From assembly GCA_013180625.2 (NCBI GenBank), contig SNVD02011181.1:62001-126000 (forward strand): a DNA stretch of 64,000 nt, written 5' to 3'. The notes under the pieces were generated by a model, which saw only the letters and a list, made by a program, of their open reading frames with translations, searched no databases and was not told the origin of the DNA. This document shows, piece by piece, positions 12,601 to 27,440 of this stretch; position 1 is the first letter of the stretch; each line of letters opens with the position of its first letter. Origin of the DNA: Boswellia sacra (Eukaryota > Streptophyta > Magnoliopsida > Sapindales > Burseraceae). The position numbers and the translations under genes are program-made.

Positions 12601-13866
12601 CAAAAGTTGCAATGGGTATAATCGATTGTGTGTCATGAATATTCTATACACTATACTCTTCACTCAATTCAAACATAAGATAGGCAACTATCTGAGACTC
12701 CAAAATTTAATTTAGGGAGATCTTATATAATTTTTAGAGTAATTTCATCTTATTTTAAAATTTTAATATAATTATAAGACCATACAATCAAAATTATCTA
12801 TTGTTAGACCCACAAAATTTATTGATATAAAAAAAAACTTATTTTTTTAAACTCACAATGATTGATGACATATCAATTAAAACAATTAAAAATTTTATCT
12901 TTGCTCACAATTTTCATTTAATTTTTATTTGACGGATTCATCTCCTACTAAATGATTAATGTCCTTCCAACTAAGTTTTCTCTTTTCTTGCAATTTTCTC
13001 CATTCCCCAACCACACACACGGTTCATCTTCTTCTGCACAATCTGTTAATAATTGATGTCATGTCAATTCAAAATTTTGTCTTTCCTCACAACTCTCTCC
13101 CTTACGGCATGAATTCATCTTTTTCTTTTTCTCCATCTTCAACAGTCAATATTGTGCATTATATTCTTTAAGGCTCAAGCTCCCTTTTCTTTGCTCTCTA
13201 AGCTCTGTGCTCTCCATCTCCAACGGTTTCTGTGCTTTCCAGTGCTCACTGCTCACTTTCCATCTTTCATGTATTAAATTTTTTATTAATTTTAGATTGT
13301 TATCTATATTATTAATTATTAATTTATTCATATTTATTTATAGTTACTGTTAATTTGTCATTTACTTGTTTTTTATTTGTTTGTAGTTGTTGTTTATTTT
13401 GTATTTGCTTATTGTTACGTGTTAATTACTAATTTAGTGTTAAAAATTAGTACTAGAAAATAATATGAATTGGGATATGAAAAGCTAAAGAAAAAAATTA
13501 GAAAAATTAGTTGAATCCCAAAAAAAAGAAAAGAGCTGTTGAAATAAATAAAAGTAATGTTAGTAAAAATTCAATAATTGATCAAGAATCCATTAAAGAA
13601 AAATTAATTTTAGATAAAATATATTTTTTAAAAAATTAAATTCATAATTATTTTAATTAAATGTAAAAAGCACATTTACAATTAACGTCGCCTAAGGCTC
13701 CAAAAACCCTTAAGTCTGTTGTGTATATTTCACATAGTACTTTACACAATTTTATATGATCGCATTTTTGGTTTGTTTTAGTGTAGCATTTGTTAACCAT
13801 TTAGGAATATTGCACAAAAGTACTATATAATACTTCAATTTTATTGCATATGCAGAGAGAAAGAAA
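9601..13866. other. AT-rich intergenic region and prenyltransferase upstream region
   Basis: No coding exon is recognised. The region is rich in A/T homopolymers and in short strings ending CACCAAAYGCAGCC (near 10190, 10940 and 12010). These look like ends of old non-autonomous DNA elements, but I cannot pair them. A degenerate 77-bp repeat lies at about 12056-12212 (AACACTAGCT...CATTAGCTAGACTT twice). The last few hundred bases should contain the promoter of the gene starting at 13867. I see no convincing TATA box. Confidence 0.45.
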
Positions 13867-16353
13867 ATGGGGATTATGAATCACTTGTATGCTTGCTCAA
13901 ACTTCTCTTCAAAAAATCATATCGCAATGGGAGGTCGAGGTACGTATGTTTCCTTACTAAATTTGGGGATGATTTGAAATATCAAACATGCTAAATATCA
14001 AAACAACCCCTAAATTTAGTTATTTTTCTAATATATATATTTATTAAAAAAATTATTTACTTTTTTATCTCTCTTTTCTTTGTCTTATTAATTTGCTCAT
14101 TAGATTTTTTTTTCCATCTATTAATAACACAAAGATTAGAAATAATACTATATTTATACTCATAATATATATATCATACAACTTAGATACATAATCCATA
14201 CTCTTTGATAAGACATTATTGAATAGATAAAAATTTAAAATATTTTAATGAAAGATATTTACATTTTTGTTTATACTTTAACACGAGACACTTATAAATA
14301 ATATTGAAGATTTTAATTTATTACAGAAAAAAATAAAAATTTCGAATAATCTCTTTTAGTTTTACTATCTTGGCAAAGCAAGATTATTAATTTTCTTCTA
14401 AATACGTCGTCTTAAAATTTCTTCCTGTTTATTCTTCACCCATACCATAAAGTAGGCTTATAAGGTCATTAATTTTAATAAGTTGTATGTCTTTTTTGTG
14501 ACAAAGAATCAAAGATGGGGATGAGGATGAGAATGATAATTATGGAGGTAGATTGATTTAAAGTAAACTGCAATTAATTGACCATATTAATTAATTAGAA
14601 GCTTCGGTATCTAGTAAATTTAGGTCATTTGTTCAATTTCAGGTTGCTTCACAGCACTTCAAACGACTGAGAGATCGATTCATTGTATCCTAGACAGTAC
14701 ATGTCAGAACAGGAAGGCTGTGAATTGTTCCTATCAGAGAGTTTTAGTGATTAGTAAAATTAGAAATGAACAGAGTATAAATAATCGAAACTGCAAATTA
14801 TTGGAGAGACAATGCTGTGTCCCTGTCCAGTTCAAAGATGCTTGTGCTTCAAAATCTAATGATGAAGATGATTATGCCACGAGCTTAAAGGACGTTCTTT
14901 TTGAGAAATTACATACGATTTGCCAGTTTATCCGTCCTCATGTTGTGTTGGCCAATGTGAGTTGTTCAATTCCCTCACATTTCTGGAGAGAAACTATGTA
15001 TGCAATACGTACATGAAATCTATATAGATGGGGGGTTATTATGAGTAATTTTTTACCAATTTTTGTTTGGCAGATTATGGGGGTAACATCGCTATCCCTT
15101 GTTGCGATAGGAGATATTACTGATTTGACTCCCACATTTTTCAAGGAATTGTTGAGGGTAAGGCTAAGGTCTAAGAAGAGAAATTAAATAAAACAACTAC
15201 AATATAAATATGATGGTTCCTTCTTGTGTTAATATTTCAGGTAGTGGTGCCATCTGCATTAATGAGCATTTACGTTGTGGCCATAAACGACCTATCTGAT
15301 GTTGAAATAGACAAGGTACCGGAGGATTCTATAAAATTAGTTAGTGTGTCTATATATATATATGATAACTGCATTGATCTTTCACAAAGTTAATAATTAG
15401 GTTAGTTCAATTCTTTTCCCAGTAACTCATCAGTTTTAAAATATTACACTTCACAGATTAATAAGCCTGATCGGCCCCTTCTTTCCGGTGACCTCTCTAA
15501 GGGAACTGCAATTGCCATTGTTTCCGCCTCATTATTGATGGTAAAAGGATGGCCAAAATCTTCGTACTGATATTAATCTGTTTTGGAACGTCTGATGTTT
15601 TCTGTTGCTACTAATTTGTTTCATCCGTGAATGATGCTTCCAAATTTACTTGCCTCTTAACTGTTTTGGGATATCTCATTTATCAGAGTCTGGCTATGGG
15701 GATTATGTTTAAATCCCCACAACAGCTTATTGCCCTCCTCATACATGGTCTCGCCGGAACTGTATATTCCGTGGATGTAAGTGCTCTACACCTTCTTCAG
15801 TTAATTGTTTGATCAGGAGATGAATTTTGATTCTGAGCAGAAGATATATACATATGTACTGCATAGAACGAAAAATGGTTTTTCTCTCATTTTCAACAAA
15901 TTGTCAAAATTCTTCCCAAGTATATATATGCATTTTAAATTGTCTGTGCCCGTGTTGCTTTAAGTGCTTTTGATACTCTGGTCTTGTTCTGATGAGAGTG
16001 CATAATTCATTCTACATTTGATAGGGTTAATATTATTCATGACTGAATGTACCCGTGTATTCCGTTATTTGATCGAATTTCATCTTATTTCTTTTCTATT
16101 GTAGCTACCATTTCTCAGATGGAAGAAAAATCCATTTCTCGCCGCAACTTGCATGCTGATTCTCGGACTTACAAATCTATTTTTCTTCATACATACCCAG
16201 GTATATACATATTCATCTCATACACTATTTATGTAGCAGCTTATATGATTGACTGAACAACTAGAGCTTGCTAATTGATTATTTTACATGATAATTAATT
16301 ACAGTGCGGTATGTTTTGTTTTCAAAAGGATTTGATGTTTAAGTAAGAAAATA

Positions 16354-16395
<42 letters not shown>

Positions 16396-17894
16396 TGATT
16401 GTTATCGAATATTAAATATAATATATGTGGTTGATATTGAATTTGAAATGCATTAGAAAATGTACATTATTAAAAAAATTTGGAAAACCTAAAAGACAAA
16501 TGACCTTAGATTGATTTTCCTCCTTAGAGTCCTTCTCTTTTTTCATGACTAATGAAGTTGTTTCATTCTTGCAGAAATACATTCTGGGTAGACCTATAAT
16601 GATTACAAGGTCATTCAAGTTTGCAATTGCTTTCATTACCATCTTCGCCCATATTCTTGCACTAGCAAAGGTAAAATTCACATGTCATCACATCTTTAAA
16701 AGCTCGAGAAAAAAAAGAATCGGGATTCATTTTGGTAATAAAATCAGAAAATAAAGCTTGACATCAGTTGAGTTTGTTCCCAAACCAACGTGCACGTATA
16801 ATGGTTAGTTTACTAATTTATTTGTTTTGGTCCATCAACAGGATCTACCAGATGTAGATGGCGATAGAGAACATGGCGTCCAAACACTCAGTATCATCCT
16901 AGGGAAAGAAAGAGTGAGTAAACAATAATAAATTCTATTTCCTTCATTTTAATTATAAGAAAGGAAAATTTTGGAGTCTGAAAACTGCCATTTGCCTCCA
17001 AGTCATTTTGTATTAAAGACAACCAATTAATGCAACAAAAGATAAGAAGGGAGGAATGATTTGTTTGACTTGATCTGATCATTATGTTCATCTCATAAGG
17101 TATTTTGGCTTTGTGTTCAATCGCTGTTAATGGCATACGGAGCTGCTGTAATGTTTGGAGTTTCTTCATCTTTACTGCCAAGCAAGCTTGTCACTGTAAG
17201 AATTGTATCTCTCCAAGAAAAGAAATATTAATTTAAATTTGCATTTGTATTTCTGTAAATGCATTGCATGCAAGTATAATCTGACGACTTCTAATTTTTC
17301 ACTTATTTCGTTTACGTGCAGATACTGGGCCACAGCATGCTTGCTTACTTTCTGTGGCTTCGAGCTCGATCTACAGATCTCTCCAGTAATGCATCAATAA
17401 GTTCTTTTTATTTGCTCCTTTTTAAGGCAAGTTATTATATCTCTAGACTCTATATAGTAAATCCTATCCAGAGTTGTGCATATCTCAAATGATGTTTACC
17501 ATGTCATTCCATTAACACCGTCCATTTTATCATCGTTATTAATTTTTTATACGAATTGGAGATGATTAGTGTTAATATTAGTTCTATTGCCTATTGTTAC
17601 CTTGGTACTCTCCAACTTAAAAACAATAGACTCTGGAAGATGCAGGGGAGTCGAGTAGAATAGCATTCGTCTCAAGCTATTAAATTTGATTATATATCTA
17701 CTTTTATTAAATTATCATAAAACACAAACTGATGATTATTAATCATCCACAGACCTGATGTTGCAAGAGAGGACATTAGTTAATCAAATTTTATCACATG
17801 GATCGCATAATCATTAGTTCAGTTCTTCTTATATATTTTATGGTGTTTGCAGTTACAATTTGCTGAGTTCCTCCTCCTCCCCTTTGTACGCTGA
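13867..17894 (+). CDS. Aromatic prenyltransferase (UbiA family), complete
   Basis: This is a plastid membrane enzyme expected to attach a prenyl chain to an aromatic acceptor (coumarin, flavonoid or related phenolic). Twelve exons join in frame to 408 codons: 13867-13939, 14643-14956, 15074-15157, 15241-15315, 15457-15540, 15687-15776, 16105-16200, 16575-16670, 16842-16913, 17100-17195, 17322-17426, 17853-17894. The first ~125 residues are a Ser/Asn/Cys-rich, transit-peptide-like region. Motif 1 is NDLSDVEID (residues 173-181); family members usually have NQxxDxxxD, so Gln is replaced by Asp here. Motif 2 is KDLPDVDGD (304-312). YSVDLPFLRWK spans exons 6-7, as in homogentisate-type enzymes, and the rest is hydrophobic helices. 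The start is the first ATG in frame with the exon 1-2 join. The intron after 17426 is GC-AG. Length and exon layout match lemon-type coumarin/flavonoid prenyltransferases, from memory; the substrate is unknown. It is a tandem paralogue of the gene at 315-1616. Confidence 0.93.
16357..16393. repeat. (AT)n microsatellite in prenyltransferase intron 7
   Basis: About 18 AT units. The equivalent site in the left duplication copy (about 125-135) has only a few, so the tract expanded in one copy. Confidence 0.95.
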
Positions 17895-19639
17895 CAAGAA
17901 TTGAAAAGATTTCCAGCCAGCGCCGCCTCTAGTTGCCAGAAATTGTTCTGTCATGTGTTTATCTATTGCAATAAGAAACCATATATATATATAAGAGCAA
18001 TTTGATCTGGTGTGAGTTATGTAAACTAAAATCTTTTCCATATACAGTAAAACATCGTAAACAAATATTCAACAAATTAATAATCTCGATTAAATAATAA
18101 AATCTTCTCATCACGATTCGATCTAATGTATTAAATTAATAAATTAGCTATATGCATAAGATAATTTTTTTAAATTCTTTAAGGCCCATCAAAAATATAA
18201 ATTAATAATTAATCAAATACATATCATAAATAACATATAAATCTATAATATTAAGGCCATTTTTTTCTTAACAACCTCTAGTTTTTTAATTATGCTCTTT
18301 TTTAAAAAATGCATATAAAATTTTTGTCTTATCTTTCTATCTAAACTAAACCAATCTCATCCTGCAAAGCATGCACCATATTTTTTTAATATGTTTTTCA
18401 TATTGTAGCAATTAGTTAAAATTGCTTGAATGACCTCTTTTAAAAAACATTTGCTAAAACACAACTATCATTTTGATCATGATCATTATCAGTCGTCATA
18501 TCATTACTCATTTAATAATCTCTTTATTAGTAGACGTTCATCATTTTTCATTATGATAAATCAAAATGTGCTCAATATCAACTGCATTTCCATAGCATAG
18601 AGCATAACTATCTTAACGTAATCTAATAACTTTTGATCACATACATTGATTCATTGTATTTTCTATTTATAAAACATATATGAATCCTGATAAAAAAATA
18701 CATTACAAATAACTAAAACATAAAAATCTTCTTAAATTAATAATTATTCATTTAACAATAAATTAATAAATTAGTTATTTATCAATAAATAAATAACTTC
18801 GATAAAATAATAATTTTGCATAATCCTAATAGTAACAATTTATTAAGGTTTTACTGTATCTTTTATCCATGAAACGAAAAGACTTTCAGAAAGAAAACTA
18901 AACAAGTTTTTTAAATTATTAGGACATGTTGTCTAATCCCAACCATTAAAGCATAATTCAATGGTTTAACATATATAAGAAATCGTGTCAAAGAAAGTGT
19001 GCTGATCCTACTTCCCCATTGTTTTCTAGTTTAGTTTCCCATAATTGAAAATGCTCAGCGTTTAATATTCCATAAATAATACAAATAAAGAAATTATTAT
19101 TATTTTCTTAGAATTGATAACTATGTTACTGTTAACAGTACACTGAACACATACAATAAAATTGGGCCTATGTGTATTCATAGCAAAGGGTAATATTGTT
19201 ACCTTATAGTGTCTATATTCAATTTTGGACTAATTTTTTCGTAAAAGTGCAATTTTTTGCTGAGTGTTGTTCTTTGAGGCCCACTAAAACTTTTTTTAAA
19301 CCTCTCTTCCTATTTTTTAAATTAAAAATACATATAAAATTGAAATCAGGGGAAAAAACTCCAAATAAATCTTCTTGTACATGAGTAATTATATGTAGAG
19401 TATATATGCACATGGCGGCTCAATTGTCCCGATCATCTCTTCTCAAAAAAAATATATAAATTCTATTAATAATCACTTTGATACTTCAATAAATTTACCA
19501 TCAAATTTTCTTCTCCATTTTTGTGAAAACAAAAATTTTCTCATAAAAACTTTACAATTCCAATTCGTTATATTTCTCACCAACTAAAGTTTATGCTGCA
19601 ATTTGGGACTTTGTGACTTGGTAAATTTGTTGTGCGTTT

Positions 19640-20930
19640 GGAGCGGCCGCTATACAACAGCTTTTAGGTTCTGCTACTAACAAAAGTTATTTAGGTGTTT
19701 AGTAAACCCTTTGAAAATTGATTATCCAAAAAGTTACTATTCCAATAGCTTATTTTTTGTATTAGATTGCAAAAGCAAGTAGGGAATTACTTTTTTTTTC
19801 TTGTAACCAAGGTGTCCGGGTCAGCTTACGCGCACCACGACTAATCCTCGGAGGAGACTAGCGCAACCACAACCCACGGTCTCCCACTTAAATCATGGAG
19901 GAGACCATTGTGGAGACTCGAACCCAGGACTTCACCATTGGTGCTATACCAACTCCATCCTGGCCTGCTTCACCACTTGAACCAACCCATTGTGGGTGGG
20001 AATTACTTTTTAAAATCTAATTTTGAATATTTTAATATTTTGGTTTATCTAAAATTTTTTTTTCTAAATTTTTTTCTAATTTTGAAAAGCTAAAAATTTA
20101 GATAAACCAAAATATTAAAATTGTCCTTCTCATATAATATAAATTAAAACATACCCTTTAATATTGAAATTTTAATAATTAATTATTTATTTAATAAATT
20201 AAAATTTTAAATTCAATTGAAAAATTTTTTTAAAGTAATTTTTCTAGAAAATCAAAAACAGTTGTTGGACTTGCTATTGCTAGCCGCTATCAGTCTAGCA
20301 CATCCAGCAACATCGCCACCACAATAGAAGTCGCTAGAAGATGCTCTCTCCATATCTATCATCATCTCCTCAATTTATGGTAACTATTGACGGGATCTTC
20401 TGTTTGAATATACAGTAGCTGAAACATCAATCGTTGGATCCTGTCAATAGCTACCGTAAACGAAGGAGATGATAACGGATATGAGAGAGCATCCTTTGGT
20501 GACTTCTTTGATGGTGGCAATCGATGTCGTCGGAGGTGGCCAACGATAATAACTTCAGGAGGTGATTTATTTTTTTATTTTATTTTATTTTTGTAATAAT
20601 AAATTAACAAAAATATTTAATTATTTCATTTACTTTTAATATTCAAGTCATAATTTAATTATTTTAATATTATATATTAAATTTATTTAGATATTATAAT
20701 GATTACTTTTTATCAAAATTATGTACATTTTAGTAATTTTGTTGAAATTGAAATTTTGAAAATCAAATTTATCAAACATATATTCATAGCTTTTAGACAA
20801 CACAACAATTTTAGAAAGTTAATTTATCAAACATATAAAACTTTTTAAGATAGCACAGTTAACAGCTTAATTGATTTTTTTATAGTATTTTTCTATAGCA
20901 ATTTTCTACAGTACAGCGATCCAATCAGAC
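19640..20930. mobile_element. Palindromic (fold-back) non-autonomous DNA element
   Basis: The arms are inverted repeats of each other. At the centre, 20326-20395 pairs with 20436-20506; shared strings include GAAGTCRCTAGAAGATGC, CATCATCTCCT and TGGTAACTATTGAC against their complements. Outer matches include ACAACAGCTTTTAG on the left against CTTTTAGACAACACAAC on the right. The ends (near GCGTTTGGAGCGGCCGCTAT and GATCCAATCAGACCC) are imperfect inverted repeats. No transposase is encoded. A smaller inner inverted repeat occurs at 20026-20055 / 20095-20123. The exact termini and superfamily are uncertain. Confidence 0.65.
19796..19997 (-). mobile_element. tRNA-derived SINE with target-site duplication
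   Basis: This insert of about 202 bp is flanked by a 14-bp direct repeat, GGGAATTACTTTTT (19782-19795 and 19998-20011). On the minus strand it begins near an A-box-like TGGTTCAAGTGGTG, has a good B-box GGGTTCGAGTC, and ends in an A-rich tail (the T run at the left end on the plus strand). The corresponding site in the left duplication copy (about 3505-3520) has no insert, so this is an empty-site-verified insertion. Confidence 0.85.
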
Positions 20931-21412
20931 CCTTGGTCCCTTGGTCAATGATATCTTTGAAAAACTTTTAATCATACTTTAGCCGTTCCTTAGTTTAAGT
21001 CTTTGTTGACAATTTCGTCTTTTTGGTACACTAGATACTTAGCTGGATGTTGTTTTTCCAATTTTTTTTTTTATTATTGTTTTAGTTCAGCCATCTTCAA
21101 ACAATTGTAGAAGTGAAACTAGGTTCTCCCTCACTCTCTCTCTCTCTCTCTCTTTTTTTTTTTTTCCTTAACTATCTATATGATATCTTGCAAACTCACG
21201 AATGATCTCGATCAATTTAATAAATGGTAAGAGTTTCGTGAACATTGAAGTCCAAAACAGACCAACTTGAAAGAAAATGAGATAATAATATAAATTTGGA
21301 AAAAATAAAAAATATATTTATTAGATAAATTTTTTTATCAATTTTATTAAACGATGGACTTAAGAGGAGTTTGTGTAGCGCTTGTTTAACAATATTTTAT
21401 TTTAGTTTGAAT

Positions 21413-21552
21413 TGGGCCTCTCTCATTTAAATCAAAATCCAAAAAGCATAATGGGCCAAGTTGCTGGCTCCGCCCAGATTAATCCCTTAAGCCCGCACCC
21501 TTTAAATGTAAAATGAAGTTCCCTCCTTCTTGGGTTTTTACAGTTAGGGTTT
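21413..21552 (+). promoter_or_regulatory. Ribosomal-protein-type promoter: two site II motifs and a telo-box
   Basis: TGGGCC at 21413-21418 and again at 21452-21457, plus TAGGGTTT at 21545-21552 close to the start codon. Site II plus telo-box is the known combination in plant ribosomal protein gene promoters, where it drives expression in dividing cells. This fits the eL39 gene just downstream. Confidence 0.75.
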
Positions 21553-21604
21553 TCGCAGCTAGCAATTCGGTTCCCAGTTCCGCAGCCGATCGAACGAAGC
21601 GAAA

Positions 21605-21961
21605 ATGGTAATTCTGGCAAACTTTGCGTTCAGTCTAGATTTAAGTTTTGGTTTTACACATATTAATGGAAGATTGAGTATTCATATATGTGTACGCAGC
21701 CGTCCCACAAGACATTTATAATCAAGAAGAAGCTGGCGAAGAAAATGAGGCAAAACAGGCCAATCCCTCACTGGATTCGCATGCGCACTGACAACACCAT
21801 CAGGTCTCTTTCTCAGCTTAGTCTCGGTTTCTTTTCATTTTATTTTGAATCTGTTTATAAATAATGTACGTAATGATTTGCCTGTTCTTTGTGTTTGTGT
21901 GTCTTTGCTCAGGTACAACGCAAAGCGCAGGCACTGGCGTCGTACCAAGCTCGGATTCTGA
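21605..21961 (+). CDS. RPL39: 60S ribosomal protein eL39 (L39)
   Basis: This small basic protein of the large ribosomal subunit lies near the peptide exit tunnel. Three exons (21605-21607, 21700-21803, 21913-21961) give 51 residues, the standard length: [16 protein letters not shown] at the start and [11 protein letters not shown] at the end, almost invariant across eukaryotes. The first coding exon is just the ATG, and the second intron splits the Arg codon AG|G. The coding sequence is intact and the promoter motifs are those of ribosomal protein genes. The 3' UTR probably extends to about 22100. Confidence 0.97.
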
Positions 21962-24235
21962 GAGACTTGTTGGGGTGAATCCCTTTTAATTTTCTTCTGT
22001 TTTAAGTTGTTTGGAAGTGTTTTAGAGTGTTTAGTTATCTCGGAGACTATGACACAAGCTCATTTTTTTGTTTTGTATTCAGTTAAAAAGAACCCATTTG
22101 TATACGGAACTCTTAAGAGTCCTCGATGATGCTATTTATCAATTTGGAGTAATGTTGAATTATGGGTTAGATTTGGTTGCTTCACTTGTTTTCTATGATT
22201 TCTCTTCTAGTCATGTCCCTTATTGAAATGGCGGCTTATTTTATTTATCCACTTTCTTGGGTTGCCCACGAAATTTTGAGAAGTTCTTTAATTGATTATT
22301 TTTTGGGTTGTGATCAAATTGATTGAATTTTTTAGGTGTAGAGTTGTTAGGTCTTACAAACACCATTAAGAGCTTTGTGTTTTTGCCTTGTTATGCTATG
22401 GCTTTTAGGAATTATGAACGTTCATTTATCTTACTCTATTATCTTGGTGATGAAGACACCGCCTGTCATTTAATTCAGTTACTCGTGATTTTGTGGTAGT
22501 ATAGATTGAAGCATTGTACTGAACTTAAAAGTGTTATTTAAAACGGTTAGCTCTCTCACCTCTTTCTTAATTTAATACATAATGCAACTTTTGGAAATTT
22601 AATCTTAGATTGACTGCTGCAGAGCAGAATTTGTGACCTGGGCATGCAGTTACCATTGCCATTGTATAATGGAAAAGGTTTTTTTATCATCTTATCTATC
22701 TTGATCATATCATTTATGTTTTGATTGACTGTTGAAGGATATGCCTGCATTTAAGATGTTAATCACATTGATTGATTGTTGAAGGATATGCCAATTGATA
22801 GTTGAGTTCTTGGAAGTTTGAGCTGCATTTTGTTTTTAGAAGGTTAGAGTAGACTGGGCAATGACATTCCATCTCTACTCTGGTTCCTACCTTTTATGCT
22901 TCCTCATCCTGTTTCAATTTCATAATTCATCCAAATAAATCACCTTCTGGATACCGCCCTCTGCTTCCGGATATATATAACTACCTGCCCAACTGAAGGC
23001 CAAAAATTTTTCCATTGACTGGCAGACAGGCTCCAAAGGCTTGGTATCGAAGGAGATCTTGACTTTTGTTTGGATATGTTTGAAATAGCTGCTGTCTTGA
23101 ACCCAAGAAAGCATACAAGTCTTCAACTAACATCCGCAAGAATTACCATTTCTGGTTTCTTCTTACCTAATATTAAGTCCAGTTTTCTTCATCAATAAAA
23201 GTTCAGTAGTTTCACTTACCAAACTTGAATTCAATAATTATATATTATCCGTTATTCAACTAATATAATAAGATGTGATAGAAGATTATTAATAAATGGT
23301 TACTGCATTATTCATTGAATAGTTATATTCCTTTCAATGAGTACTTATATTCTTTTAAAAATTTATTCCAAATTTTGTATGTCAATGATGTATATATGAT
23401 AGTGTGATGTCTAATAAGTGATGTAGTAATTGTAATTTTATGTCATATTATTTGAGAATGAGATAAATAATTTAGGATAAATTTTTAATTTTATACATTC
23501 AAATATATTTTATTTAATTTTCAAGTTATAAAATTTAACCTACAATAAAATTATCATATCAGTAATTATTATATCGACTATTATAGTATTTTTATCATTT
23601 TTATCAATTTAATAAATTTATGTTATATCATATTATTGCATATATGCTTTTTGTCTTAACAAAACAATCCAGATGTGTTTGCCAACCAGGCGAGTGTCTG
23701 AATCCGTTGAAATTTGAAAGTTATATCACGGCTGGTTAGCCCGACTCGAGTTACTACAATCTAATGGGCCAAAACATGGTGCTACTTTCTTTCTATGGGC
23801 CGAAACGTGGGGTTATTACTTTCTTGTTGACAAATGGCGTTCTATAGTGACTCAAAGCTCAAAAGGAGCATCTCCCACCGGTAACTCAAACCACATATTT
23901 TGTTTTTGCTCCGTTGAAAAGACTATTCCACCCTCCAACAAATGACGATGACGATTATCGCACGCTCTACTGCATCAGCGTCGAGTCAAAGGCTACTTGT
24001 CACTTTCTCAGAGAAGATCACACCAGACTTTATTTTCGTAGACATCGCCACTCTCCTCAATAGCTGATTAATCTAGGTGATCAGAGCTCTTTCAATATCT
24101 GTAAAGCTTCCTTGCATTTCTTGCTATTCTGAGTTCGTGCTAATACTCATAGGTCATCTGAATACCCGTATCGACTTACTCGCAAAACTTCTGAAACGTT
24201 ATCGTTTTACTGTTTCTAAGTCATAGTTGATCCAC
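21962..24235. other. eL39 3' UTR and intergenic spacer
   Basis: The first ~200 bases are probably eL39 3' UTR. A 23-bp string with GTTGAAGGATATGCC is repeated 49 bp apart (about 22726 and 22775). A minus-strand frame of 68 codons at 22920-23126 has no recognisable domain. The region from 23260 to 23660 is AT-rich. The end of the stretch, after about 23760, is the aspartate aminotransferase promoter and 5' UTR. Confidence 0.5.
23765..23801 (+). promoter_or_regulatory. Duplicated site II-like motifs upstream of AAT
   Basis: TGGGCC occurs at 23765 and 23796, each within a partly repeated stretch GGGCCRAAACRTGG followed by ACTTTCTT. The spacing of 31 bp suggests a small tandem duplication that doubled a TCP-type binding site. 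Confidence 0.45.

Positions 24236-27440
<3,205 letters not shown>

Larger units (their letters stand above)
16243..20365. repeat. Right copy of the tandem segmental duplication
   Basis: This aligns to 1-3801, so the repeat period is about 16.2 kb. The differences are an expanded (AT)n at 16357-16393, small indels and substitutions, and a SINE at 19796-19997. From 17895 to about 19640 it is AT-rich 3' flank with no other gene visible. Confidence 0.92.

Noticed and set aside
22920..23126. 68-codon minus-strand frame with partly protein-like composition
   Set aside because: I cannot assign it to any family or link it to other exons; it is too short to support by itself.
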